Assembly: GCA_005765155.1 (NCBI GenBank)
Contig: VCCP01000002.1
Span: forward strand, 4,402,001-4,466,000
Direction: 5' to 3'
Origin: Zelopaecilomyces penicillatus
Lineage: Eukaryota; Ascomycota; Sordariomycetes; Hypocreales; Pseudodiploosporaceae
Length of the DNA stretch: 64,000 bases
Every line of letters begins with the position of its first letter. Positions within the stretch are counted from its first letter, which is position 1. This document shows positions 48,092 through 58,312 of this stretch, piece after piece. The notes below the pieces were generated by a model. The model was not told where the DNA came from. It worked only from the letters and a program-made list of their open reading frames with translations, and searched no databases. The position numbers and the translations under genes were made by a program.

Positions 48092-48566
48092 TGTTAAAAT
48101 AGGCGGGTTTTATATAACAGCCTGACCTGTTATAAGATTAATAGCTAGACCTACTATAGCTTAGCAGCTAAACCTGCTATAGCCCTAGCAGCCAGACCTG
48201 CTATAAGATAGCAGCCTGACCTGCTATAAGACCTAAAAAGCCCGTGCAGCCTGACCTGCTATATCAGGCTAGACTAGTAAAATAAGGGCTTATCCCTTAT
48301 ACCCCTCCCTTTCTTATTATTTAGAATGCTTAGAAATCTAAAGAAATATTATTTGGAATTCTTAAATAATTCCAAATAATCCTAGTATTATTTAGATATA
48401 TAAGATAGCTGGATTCCTAGCTGAATCCTGCTTTCTTTCTCTATCGGCAATTCAATCACTTCTTTCTTCTTTTCTACAGACTTTACTCTAGATAACTATT
48501 CGCTGCCTTTCTTCCACTGCTATCACTACTAGCTTTAGTTATAACTTTATACTGTAAATTGCAATA
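48092..48566 (+). repeat. Solo LTR of the same copia family
   Basis: 475 bp, TGTTAAAATAGG to TTGCAATA, flanked by the target duplication CTATT (48087-48091 and 48567-48571). It has one extra 23-nt repeat unit (48209-48231) and one T fewer near the start, which together account for the 22-bp length difference. It lies near the 3' end of the piggyBac transposase frame. A solo LTR is the usual product of LTR-LTR recombination. Confidence 0.93.
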
Positions 48567-49023
48567 CTATTCTTATAAATAGTTATCTTCTTTAGCTTTA
48601 TAAGTAATCTAATTAGAAGCACTATATTATATAGATCCCTTGATAGTAATAGCTTATTAATAATCTTATTAAAGCTTATACTAATAATAATGATAATAGG
48701 CAGAGATTTTATACTAGGGATGAATTTATATCTATATTATAGTATAATTCTGTTTATAGAGGTAAAAAATTATATTATCTTGCTTATTAAGGCTTTAAGT
48801 TTGGCTAGATCTGCTTATAAAGTTAGTGTATATCTCTAGGTTAATTAAATGGAAATACCCTTAATCAGTGTAATCAGGCTATATAGATGCGTTGGGGATG
48901 TAATAAATGTAATATAGCTCTTTATAACTCAGGAAATTGCTAGTACTTCTATCACTATATAGATTAGGTGGAGTTCTATGTATCCCTTATTGCCTGCATT
49001 CTAATTGGCTATACTGCAGTTTC

Positions 49024-49057
49024 GGTACATGAATGGAGCCTTAAGGCGCCTGGGGAG
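49024..49057 (-). repeat. Right copy of the 34-bp perfect inverted repeat (contains TTAA)
   Basis: Begins GGTACATGAATGGAGCC, then TTAA at 49041-49044, then GGCGCCTGGGGAG; exact complement of 40196-40229. It marks the abrupt return from AT-rich transposon sequence to normal-composition DNA. Confidence 0.97.
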
Positions 49058-51176
49058 ATAGGGCATTCAGTCAGCGTCAGCCTTGATCAGCAAGCAACCG
49101 CTTGCGGCATTCCGGGAGCCAAATGGAAGCAGGGTCAGGCGTAGTACGCTGCGGAAGCTAGGATTAAAGCACACCTTCATATATTTTGTTAGTTGGGTGC
49201 TACCCCGTAAATAGACATCTAACCGACTGGAATTAATTACCTAACCATAGGGGCCTGGGACAAGCCTGACAGCGAGTGGGGGAATAGCATCACCGATCGT
49301 AAAGATAGTGACGTGATTTATTACGGATGCTCAAAGTTTGAATTTGCTATCCTGCCATAACAACCTGTTAATTCTGTGGATAATCAACACTACACGTCTC
49401 ATTAGTTACTTGAGTTACCGTTATGATACGTGTAAGCATTAACATTGTCTCGCCATATGGGCGGGCAGTGACTGCCACATATCAGTCTGGTACACGGTAT
49501 CCTACCCTGAAGAGGTATCTGACTGCATAAAGAATCTCAGCATGACCATGGAATGGTAAATAACCAGACTGTTCACAATAAGTAATTCTGGTGGGTGCAT
49601 GGTTTGGGCTTCGGAACGCGAGCACACGCAGATGGCAGGATCTGGCGAAGGAATCGATCGTAGCCTAACAATTATCCTTGGTAGATGGCGCGCAGCACTT
49701 GATACGCTCAACGCGCTTGACATTTCTTACATCGCCCCTCTGCATTGCAGATGGCGGCGTTGAGGTGGGTGATGACTTGGAGCCTTTCGATTCGTCTACA
49801 CTAAGAGGCTATGTGGAGTCCGTCTTGTTCGCACGGATCATCCGCGAGGGTGTAAGATTTTCTCACACGTCCGGGAGCAGACCAAGGCGCGTCATCTGGT
49901 ATCAGACCAAGCGTAGCTCGAGAAGCTTTTGTCGACTGTCGGTAGAAAGCAGCTCTACTTTCCAGGTCAGTATGCGGGCACTTTAAGGCAAGGAATTGGG
50001 ACCTGTAATGAACATGCTTCCTGCGTGGCGTCTGAGTGTTGACAACAATACATAGGGTCGCCGACCTTGGGATGTGTTGTCTCTCTGACAACGCGCTAGA
50101 TGGCTTGGAGCCCCCAAAGCTTGATGAGGTGTGGGTTTCCCCAACATCTACGAGGTACATGCTATGAGAACTCCATCCAGGATACTCCGTACAAAAAGGG
50201 GCTGTCGAGGCATGTACCCCGTGCATCAAGGCAAATTAGCACTCTACTTCGGTTATGCGCACCCATCCACCTTTATCAAGGTACCTGCCTAGCAGGCAGC
50301 GATAGCTCCGAAACTTACTTTGACGATACAAATACCAAACAGGGGGTTGTCGCTTCCTCGAGCCTTTCCGCTCCCCCCCAAAAGGGAGCCGGGCCAGGAC
50401 GGGACGACCTGTAGCCTGGAGGTATAGGCCTTCAGGCACCATGACACGCCAGGACACGGGGAACCCGCAGCTGGATCAGTGGGAGGTGGGCGCTTGTCTC
50501 TCCCTCTCGACCCCTGTCGGACCCCCCAAATTCTCCACGTTAATCAGTCTGCAGCCAGTCTGTGCCTTACCCAGCCGGCCGCCCGCTAATTATTTGCTGA
50601 ACCCTCCACGATTGGCACTAGCTTCTGGTGCAGTCTCTGGTGTAGCCTCTACCGTCGCCTCTACCTTACTGTAGTGTGGCCGCACCCCAGGCGTCCTCCA
50701 GTAATTTGCGCGACTCTGGCCTTCGCACTCACCGATCGCGAGCGAATCTTTTCTTCCCTTTCACATCCCACTGATTTTGTGGAGGAGTTATTAATTATCT
50801 TTGCTTTCCACCCCCGTCCGACTCGCTCTGATCTCCATATTCTTGGATCGTGGCTACGCGCGAGACTCCTTTTTTGGACGATTCGGTTGCTTGCTTGTTG
50901 ACACGCGCATCGCCGTCTCCCAATCATTGTAAGCGAAATTCTTCTCCCACGCATCGCGCATCTGCCAGGCTGTTCAGACTGATAAGGCTTTCCTACTCTC
51001 CAGACCGGTAGACTTCAAGTCCCAATACTGTCGCGCGCTTGATACTATCTCATTAGCATCACTCTTTTCAAACAAATCACTTTGGAATCAGGGGGCTATA
51101 TCCTCCCGATTTTTTTTTTGCGCCGTCGCGACAACGTAATTTCCTTTTCCTAACATCAACCCAAAACAACATCACA
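49058..51176. other. 2.1-kb gene-poor flank right of the transposon block
   Basis: Normal base composition. Frames of up to 142 codons (for example 49801-50229 minus) show no domain I know. The last ~500 nt is pyrimidine-rich and probably the promoter and leader of the Bqt4-like gene. Confidence 0.5.
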
Positions 51177-52557
51177 ATGGTCTCCACAACCACCAGCAGA
51201 GTCTTGCCTGAGAGCCGCAATCATCTTCTGATGGAGAACATCCCCGGATGTATGTTGCCTATCACTAACTTGATTAACGCGCACCGCTGACCTTGAATTA
51301 GACGCGGAGCTCGTTTCGCGACGACGACTCGGCCAGACTAAGCTCACTCAAAAGATGGTGGGTGGCAGCGAAGACGTGGATTCCGCAAGCCTGGGATACT
51401 TTGATTACGCACATCTACGCGCACCACTGCCGAAGGGCATCGTCTCTGGTATCTTCAAGTCGAGCCCGAGCAGCTACTTTTTGATGCGACGCAGCTTCGA
51501 CGGCTACGTGTCCGCAACTGGCATGTTCAAGGCCACTTTCCCATATGCCGATGCTGCGGAGGAAGAAGCCGAGCGCAAGTATGTCAAATCACAGCCAACT
51601 ACAAGTCCCGAAGAGACGGCCGGCAACATATGGATTCCTGCAGAGTCAGCGCTCCTGCTGGCGGAGGAGTACAACATCGGCCCTTGGATTCGAGCCCTGC
51701 TCGATCCCGCCAAGATCGTTACCACGCAACCTCCAGATCATTCGCCCAAGAACATTAGTGCACCTCCCAAATTTGATAAGCTCAAGGCATCAATTCAGCT
51801 TGCTCCTCTTTCGCCACCCTCGTCGATTCCACGGCGATCTCGGCGCTCGGCAAGCCCTACCAAGAGCTCTAGGCGTGCGCCAGCATCTCCCCGGAAGCGC
51901 AGTGTCAAGGCCAAGCTTGTAGCAGTCGATGAGACTTTTGAGAAGATTGATCAGCTCAATGGCGAGGTCAAAGAGTCAAAGCAAGAGGAAACGGTTCTCA
52001 AGTCGACTGAGTTTGAGCCTGAGATTGTCCTAGAACCCAGGGAAGAGAGCCTTAAAGTCAAGGTGCACGTTGACGAAGAAGTTTCCAAGGATGCCGAGGG
52101 CGTGGAAACAAAGCACACCATCACCGAGTTGGAAATTCCTCTGCCATCGGCGGGCCAGCCGCCAAGTGCGGAAGAGATTGCTGAGATGATGAACGCTGCA
52201 AAGGAAATGGTGCAACAGCAGCAGGCCGAGCAGAGCAAGGATGATGCTGGAGAGACCGACACATCAGTCAAGAAGAGCAAACGGAAGGCTGCTGATATCA
52301 CAGTCAGTGCAAAAGATGGGGAGAAGAAGAGTGACAAACAAGTCGATGTCGTGGAGCTGGAGCCTCGGGCAAAGAAGGCAAAGACAGCCGTCGAAGTACG
52401 AAAAGACAGAGTCAAGACCAGAGCGTTATTTGGAATTGGGGCCACTGTTGCAGTTGGGTAAGTCATATCATGAGAGTTACGAAGATGTCTTATTCGGTGA
52501 AAGAAAGCTAACCTCGTCACAGTGCTCTTGTTCCCTGGCTTGTCAACTTTCTGTAAT
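51177..52557 (+). CDS. Bqt4-like KilA-N/APSES-type inner nuclear membrane protein
   Basis: Exons 51177-51249, 51302-52457, 52524-52557 encode 420 aa. Introns are GTATGT...ATTAG (52 nt) and GTAAGT...CACAG (66 nt). An N-terminal APSES/KilA-N-like DNA-binding-fold domain covers residues about 25-155: LVSRRRLGQTKLTQK, then YFLMRRSFDGYVSATGMFKATFPYA and GNIWIPAESALLLAEEY. A basic Ser/Pro/Arg-rich linker, an acidic middle and a KKSKRK-type nuclear-localisation stretch follow. The final short exon completes a C-terminal hydrophobic segment, ALFGIGATVAVGALVPWLVNFL in overview, fitting a tail anchor. Fission yeast Bqt4 has this layout and tethers telomeres to the nuclear envelope through Rap1. A plain APSES transcription factor is less likely given the tail anchor. 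Confidence 0.82.
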
Positions 52558-53668
52558 TGAGAGCCAGTTTGCCTTGCGCGAATGGATGCATAGTTCAGAT
52601 ACCGAGTATCACTTCCGATAGCTACGGAGACTGAGTCGACTGGAGAGAATGTTGGGGCGGCGCGGCTGTGTTGACTTGATGCCTTTTTTTTTCTTTTTCT
52701 TCCCTCTTTGGCTTTTTGAACCCTTTCTCCCTCACGGATATGAATACCACCCAATTGCGAACTCGTACACACTATTTCTTTTTGAACATACTAAACATAC
52801 CCATTTCACTCTTCTACACCACCCACTTTTGAAACCCTGACCCTGTGTTGGCTCATTGTCTGAGCCGTTGACTTTTGTTTCTAAAAAGAAAGACTGATGT
52901 TTTAACTGGTAACGCAGTTGCGTCTTACGACAGGGGGGATGACTACATCTGGTCTTCATCGTGCATGAGGTTCGGCCTGGGCGGCGCAACGGCGCAGGGA
53001 CCTGATTGTGATGATGCGAAAGCGCAATTTATATTGTAATAAGCCCAAAATAAAGAAATCCAAAATATAATAGCGTACAAGCCATGGCGGACGCGTGAGA
53101 AATAACAGCCCTGTACGAACAACTATGACGAAGATTATTCCGACTGCTGCAGGCTGCCTATGAGGGAAGCATCCCAACGCATTGGTTGGTGCCGTAATAA
53201 TACCCGTTTGTAATTAAACCAACTAGCGTCAGTAAAACTCTTCCAAAGGTCGCACGTGGACAGGGCAGTTGTCGTGCCAATTTCAACGGCGTGGTATCTA
53301 ATCAGATAGAGAGATTACCACCATCACTGCTTTTTTTCTTCTCCAGGGTGAGAAGCTAGGGAAAATCTCCCCGTCAGCCAATATAAAGCCAGCTCACACC
53401 GCCTCATTGGAGCATAAAAACTGAGCACGCTCGTGCTTTGTCACCTTGTCTTGTTACCCAACAACACAAACATCCAGCGCGTTCTCTGCTGGTGGCTGGC
53501 AGCGGCAATGGGCGGCTTTCTCGGGTGTCGGCTCTGCCCCCCGCGTCTCCGACCGTGTTAACTCTCCCTCTTGTCGTTCTGCTCTTGACTCCATTCCTGC
53601 ACCAAGGGGCGATTCATGCTACCTGGTGCTGCTACTATTACTGCTACTGATCCTTCCAATTGCTCACG
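52558..53668. other. 1.1-kb intergenic region
   Basis: 3' flank of the Bqt4-like gene and promoter of the next gene; includes an ATATAAAG box at 53381-53388 and a T-rich run. No supported gene. Confidence 0.55.
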
Positions 53669-54937
53669 ATGAGAGTTGTAGCTACTCGTCTGGGTGGTGC
53701 GGTGCAGAGGAGGGGGTTTGCAAGCACTGCGCGGCGGCTGGATAACTATGCCTTCATTGGCCTGGGCCAAATGGGATACCAAATGGCGAAGAATTTGCAG
53801 TCGAAACTCAAGCCCACCGACCAGGTATCCATCTTCGACATCAATACCAAGGCCATGCAAGGTCTTGAGGCAGAGATGAAGGCCGCGTCGACTGGCGCCT
53901 CGGTTGCGCTGGCACCGACTGCATTTGACGCGTCTAAGGATGCTGTAAGTTTCTTCTTCTCTCTCTTACTCTGGGATGCACCACACCCTATCCATTGTGC
54001 CTCTTGGGACTTTTATGATGAGCAACCATTGTTCTATCTATGATCTAAGTTGGGGCCGGCAAGTCTAGACAGCTTCCGGCCTTCGCGTGATTAATACACA
54101 CATAGCCAATCCTCTGATAAAGTCCCATGCACAAAGTTTTTATTTCCAATGTTCGCCGAAAGTCGATCATTATGGTGTACTTGTTGTTGTTGGCTGACAC
54201 AAATCGCCTTTTAGGATACTGTCATCACAGTTCTCCCAGAGCCCCATCATGTCCGGGGCGTCTATGAGTCCATCTTGACGGATTCATTGCCTAAGAAACA
54301 GCGTTTCTTTATCGACTGCTCGACGATTGACCCATTGACGTCCCGGCAAGTGGCCCAGCTTGTTACTGATGCGGGACAAGGCTCGTTCGTGGATGCGCCT
54401 ATGTCTGGTGGTGTGGTTGGTGCTACTGCGGGAACACTTACATTCATGCTCGGTGCAGAGTCTAGCATCGTGCCCCGAGTCGAGCCTACGCTGTTGCGAA
54501 TGGGCCGGAAGGTGCTGCATTGCGGAGATCAAGGTGCTGGTCTGTCGGCCAAGTTGGCTAATAACTACCTACTGGGGCTCAACAACATCGCAACTGCGGA
54601 AGCCATGAACCTGGGTATGCGATGGGGCCTGGACCCTAAGAAATTAGCTGAAGTGCTCAATGTCAGCACTGGTAAATGCTGGCCAAGCGAGTCCAACAAC
54701 CCGGTAAACGGGGTTGTTGCTAATGCTCCAGCAAGCCGAGACTATCGAGGCGGATTTGGCATCTCGCTCATGAAGAAGGACTTTCGACTGGCCATGATGG
54801 CAGCGGAAGAGGCCGGAGCGCGACTAGAGCTTGCCAGGACCGCTTTTGATGTGTATGACAAGGCATCAAAACAAGAAGACTGTGAAGGCAGGGACTTTTC
54901 GGTCGTCTATAGATATATCGGAGGCAAAGAAACGTAG
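53669..54937 (+). CDS. 3-hydroxyisobutyrate dehydrogenase, mitochondrial
   Basis: NAD-dependent oxidation of 3-hydroxyisobutyrate to methylmalonate semialdehyde in valine breakdown. Exons 53669-53944 and 54215-54937 encode 332 aa; the 270-nt intron is GTAAGT...TTTTAG and both junctions are on codon boundaries. The start MRVVATRLGGAVQRRGFAST has an Arg-rich amphipathic mitochondrial presequence. The Rossmann motif FIGLGQMG is at residues 29-36. DAPMSGGVVGATAGTL is the substrate-binding signature, and GAGLSAKLANNYLLG carries the catalytic Lys. GKCWPSESNNPVNG and the C-terminal KKDFRLAM are usual for the family. Start at 53669 is the first ATG in frame. The gene looks intact. A related beta-hydroxyacid dehydrogenase remains possible. 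Confidence 0.93.
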
Positions 54938-56680
54938 AGACTCTTGCACAGTAGTAATGAAGGTAGAAAAGGCAACTGGCCTCTTATTGCCTCGTGGCAA
55001 TACAACAATTCGCTTGCCCTGCTTTCAAACTCTGTCGATTCTGAATTCATTTTAAATCACTTCTTGATACGGATGCTGAAGATTGCTCCCTCTAGCGTAC
55101 AAAGTGCTAGACTAGTGGTTGTAGTCAAGCCGTATTAGAGGGGATGATAGATTGCACCGGGGCCGAGCAATGGACAAATGGACGGCCTAATAGAGACGCC
55201 GGGGTTGGGGGCTGAGAGAATGAAGGAGCCTGATCACAGCTTGGCCTGCATCCACGCGAGGTAGGCTAGCACATGTGTATCCAGTCAGCATGAAGCTTGG
55301 TAGACTTGGCGACGCTTCTTTACATTCTGGAAACGAGAAAGATGGGTGCCATGATTATCTAGCCATAATGCCATCCATCCAGCAATGGGCTGGCTCTGAG
55401 ACACAATGCGCTTTGATGTATAGATTTATTTGCCTGGCTGCCCTGTGCGAAGGCCTGCAAGGGTTCAACGACTGACAGCCAGCTGCATGCGCTATACACA
55501 CCTACAACCCACTGTAAATGCCCCTCGGGCACTGGAGTTGCCGCACTGCTGTTGCTGGGGGCTCGGATGACTCTGTCTGTCTGTGTCTGTTGGCCCATAT
55601 AACTTCTCCAGTCCCATCTGGTGGTGAAGAGCCTGTGCGCTAATTTGCACTGGATAAGAACACATCCGCATTGTAATCATTATCATATCTTCGTATTTGA
55701 CAGAGGAAAAAGCGGAGGGTTCTTGGCGTTTTATGTGTCAATATGCGCAGTACGTACAGGCATAGGTTGCTTGGTGCTACCATACAGCAAGCAGTACGCG
55801 TATAGCATATGCTCTACCACCAGCCCTCAACGTTACTTTCTCTTCCCTACATGGTTCCTCCAAACAGCCAAGACCCGATAACAAAGCCCCCCACCCACCC
55901 AATCACCCACACTTCATCCACGGATTTCTACGGAGCTTTCTTCTCGCTCTCGCTGACTGCCTGTTGGCCGGCCTTGTCTCTCACTCTCCCGGTTATACGC
56001 GTATAGGGAGGGACACACATGCTGTCCAGGGTTCCTTTGTCCGGATGCGCACCAAGCCTCCGGTCTTAGCGCCCGAACGCTCTGGGATGATGATGATGAT
56101 GATGAGGCTATGGATGGGGTTTCCGCTCGGATGGATGGCTAGCCGACCGAATCGGCGGGCCCTTCCCATACTCTAACTAGAAATGCCCCGAACGCATGTT
56201 CAAAGTGTTTGCAATCTATAACTCAGCCTGCTGCCGCACCCGCCTTCCGGCTGATGTTCTGATCTGCGCCCTTCTTCTATTTTTGCCGCTTCCGCCAAAC
56301 CGGGAGTTTAAATATTTTTGTTCTCTATTTTTCCCTTTCGGCATCTACGTGTTATATTCTGCCGTTCGGGCTTGTGGCTGGCTAGTGGTTTTATTCTTAG
56401 AAGGGGATTTTGGGGTGGCAAACGAATTTCACCGACCAATCTGGACGTCTTTGCAATATTCGAGCACACGAGAATATCCCAGGGATCATCCTGCCGACGT
56501 GAAAAGTCGAATCTCTTCACGAGGAACAGCACCGCTGAATAAAGAGGACGACGACATAGAGAGCCTCTCTTGAAAAGATTTGGCAGCGGGAACCGATTCT
56601 TGGGGCGGTGTTAAACATCACAAAGCCCTCAGTTCTCATACTCACACGTCACACCTCATACGCACAACATCTCGCCCACC
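54938..56680. other. 1.7-kb intergenic region
   Basis: No supported gene. Contains a short (ATG)n run at about 56088-56105 and a C-rich segment before the RTA1 gene. Frames here are short and overlapping. Confidence 0.5.
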
Positions 56681-57948
56681 ATGGTTCGCGCAAGTATGAA
56701 GGTGTGCACCGAGATTTCGGATCTCTGCCCTGTCGAATACACCGTTCTGGGCTACTACCCAAACCTCGGATCTAGCATCTTCTTCTCCATCGCTTTTGGC
56801 ATCTGCACCATTGCCGCAGCCTACCTGGCTGTTTGGAAGCGGACCTGGACGTATAGCGCTCCCGTCTTTGTGGGCTTGTTGCTCGAGACGCTTGGTGAGT
56901 CAATTTTTGTGCCTGTTTTTTGCTTCTGCTGCTGTTGCACTTGTTGTGATGTGTTTCTGTTGTCTTTGCTGTATCATGGTCTTTGCAGTTTGGAGCATTA
57001 ATGAGCTCCAAACCACGACTATTACAGGCTCCCAGACATCGACGCATGATGACACCAACACACCTTGACACAACGGCACCTATGTAACAGACCAGCATGA
57101 ATCATTCGTTCAGACTGCTAACTCCTAGGATAGGTTACATCGGCCGCATCTTCCTCAAAGATAATCCCTGGAACTCCGGCGCCTTCCAGCTCCAGATCTG
57201 CTGCATCATCCTGGCCCCAACCTTCATCTGCGTCTCTGTCTATCTAACGCTCAAGCACATCGCCATTAACCTCGCCCCATCTCTCTCTCGCCTCCGGCCG
57301 CGCTGGTACCCCATCATCTTTCTGCCCGCCGATTTGACCTGTCTCATCGTTCAGGCCATTGGCGGAGGCATTGCCGCCGCCGCCGGCCGCGACAACGCTG
57401 CGCTGCAGAGGGGCGGCAACCAAGCTATCATCGCTGGTGTCGCTCTGCAGGTCGTTGTTCTTCTCATTTTTGGTGGCCTGAGTCTTGACTACTTTTTGCG
57501 CGTGAGGAAATACATGGGGAGTGCCGCGGCGCAAGGCACCGATGGATTACGCCTGTGGAACGACGCCAAATTTAGGAAATTTGGCATGGCTGTGTCGGGT
57601 GCGTTTGCAACTATCCTGGTTCGTTGCATATACCGGTACGTAACATCCCCTCGACATCAGCTCTAGATCAACCACATTGAGACTTGAACTTTTGCTGACA
57701 TCCTCTCCTTGAACAATAGAATTGCGGAAATGGCTGGTGGTTGGGGCAACCATATTATGCAGGATGAGATCAGCTTTCTCATTCTAGATAGCAGCCTCGT
57801 TCTCGTCGCCGTCTACCTACTTACCGTATTTCATCCCGGCCTGCTATTCCCACAGATGCGGAACGGCCAAGGCAAGAAAGAGGCCAAGGAGGATGTTAAC
57901 GACGCTGCTGGTTCTTCCAACGAAGGTACCAAGGTTGAGGGTTCTTGA
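56681..57948 (+). CDS. RTA1-family seven-transmembrane protein
   Basis: Exons 56681-56894, 57134-57635, 57720-57948 encode 314 aa. Introns are GTGAGT...GATAG (239 nt, branch GCTAAC) and GTACGT...AATAG. Seven hydrophobic helices are visible. RTA1/RTM1/Rsb1 features: YYPNLGSSIFFSIAFGICT in TM1, GLLLETLG|YIGRI across the first junction, APTFICVSVYL, and ADLTCLIVQAIGGG in the middle. Further ones are LRVRKY and FATILVRCIYR|IAEMAGGW across the second junction, and DSSLVLVAVYLLTVFHPG in the last helix. The C-terminal tail is polar, Lys/Glu-rich. Members act in sphingoid-base export or resistance to toxic lipids and drugs, but specific substrate here is unknown. Confidence 0.92.
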
Positions 57949-58312
57949 GAGCTTCCGTTCCTTTCTCTTCTTGTTTTGCGTTGTCTCTATCAAAGCGCTG
58001 TGTTTCCCTTGTACCCTCTGCATGACAATCTCTACGACACTGGGAAATTCTTGATATTTTCCCATGGAGATATGATGGGTTTCATTTGCACATAGGCGTT
58101 TTTGCTCTTGGCTAAGAGCAACATTAGATTAGACTTTGTATTTTGGTCATCCACTCGTGGAGCTTCATGACATAGATTTTACAATACAGCCGTACAATCT
58201 CTTTACATGACTTTGACATTGTATTGCATTTTGAGACCGAGCAAGACGGTTTGTTGTGATGATTATAACTACTTTTGCGTAATTGGCGAGCAGGCCATAC
58301 TCCAAATTGGTG
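57949..58312. other. Intergenic, convergent 3' ends
   Basis: Short AT-rich gap between the stop codons of the RTA1 gene and the convergent AP-3 gene; no supported gene. Confidence 0.6.

Larger units (their letters stand above)
40317..48967 (+). pseudogene. piggyBac-like transposase (DDE_Tnp_1_7), degraded and interrupted
   Basis: Three pieces: 40317-40842, 47103-48091 and 48572-48967. Joined they give 1911 nt (637 codons) in one net reading frame from ATG 40317 to TAG 48965, with many internal stops and no net frameshift. Recognisable family segments are FIGRS with KPILIGFKV (from about 47270), YIFLDNLFS with Asp at 47528, AAYNNKINRVD with Asp at 47993, LRVYLGFE after it, NSYLL spanning the solo-LTR site, and a C-terminal Cys motif GCNKCNIAL...FYH (48896-48955). 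The three catalytic Asp candidates are at 47252, 47528 and 47993. The frame is not functional. Family assignment rests on remembered fungal piggyBac-like proteins. Confidence 0.75.
40213..49040 (+). mobile_element. piggyBac-like DNA transposon relic, disrupted by two copia insertions
   Basis: Bounded by TTAA on both sides (40209-40212 and 49041-49044), the piggyBac target site. The 17-bp ends (GGCTCCATTCATGTACC and its complement) are terminal inverted repeats. Removing the copia element with one CCTTT (6260 bp) and the solo LTR with one CTATT (480 bp) leaves about 2.09 kb, a normal size for an autonomous piggyBac element. The interior is strongly AT- and TpA-rich, unlike both flanks, consistent with repeat-induced point mutation (inference). 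The inverted repeat also continues outside the TTAA, so the true boundary could lie further out. Confidence 0.78.

Noticed and set aside
48092..48566. Second complete retrotransposon
   Set aside because: Only one LTR is present with matching 5-bp target duplications on both sides, so it is a solo LTR.
49801..50229. 142-codon minus-strand frame right of the transposon block
   Set aside because: Composition and content do not resemble a known family; overlapping plus-strand frames are of similar length.
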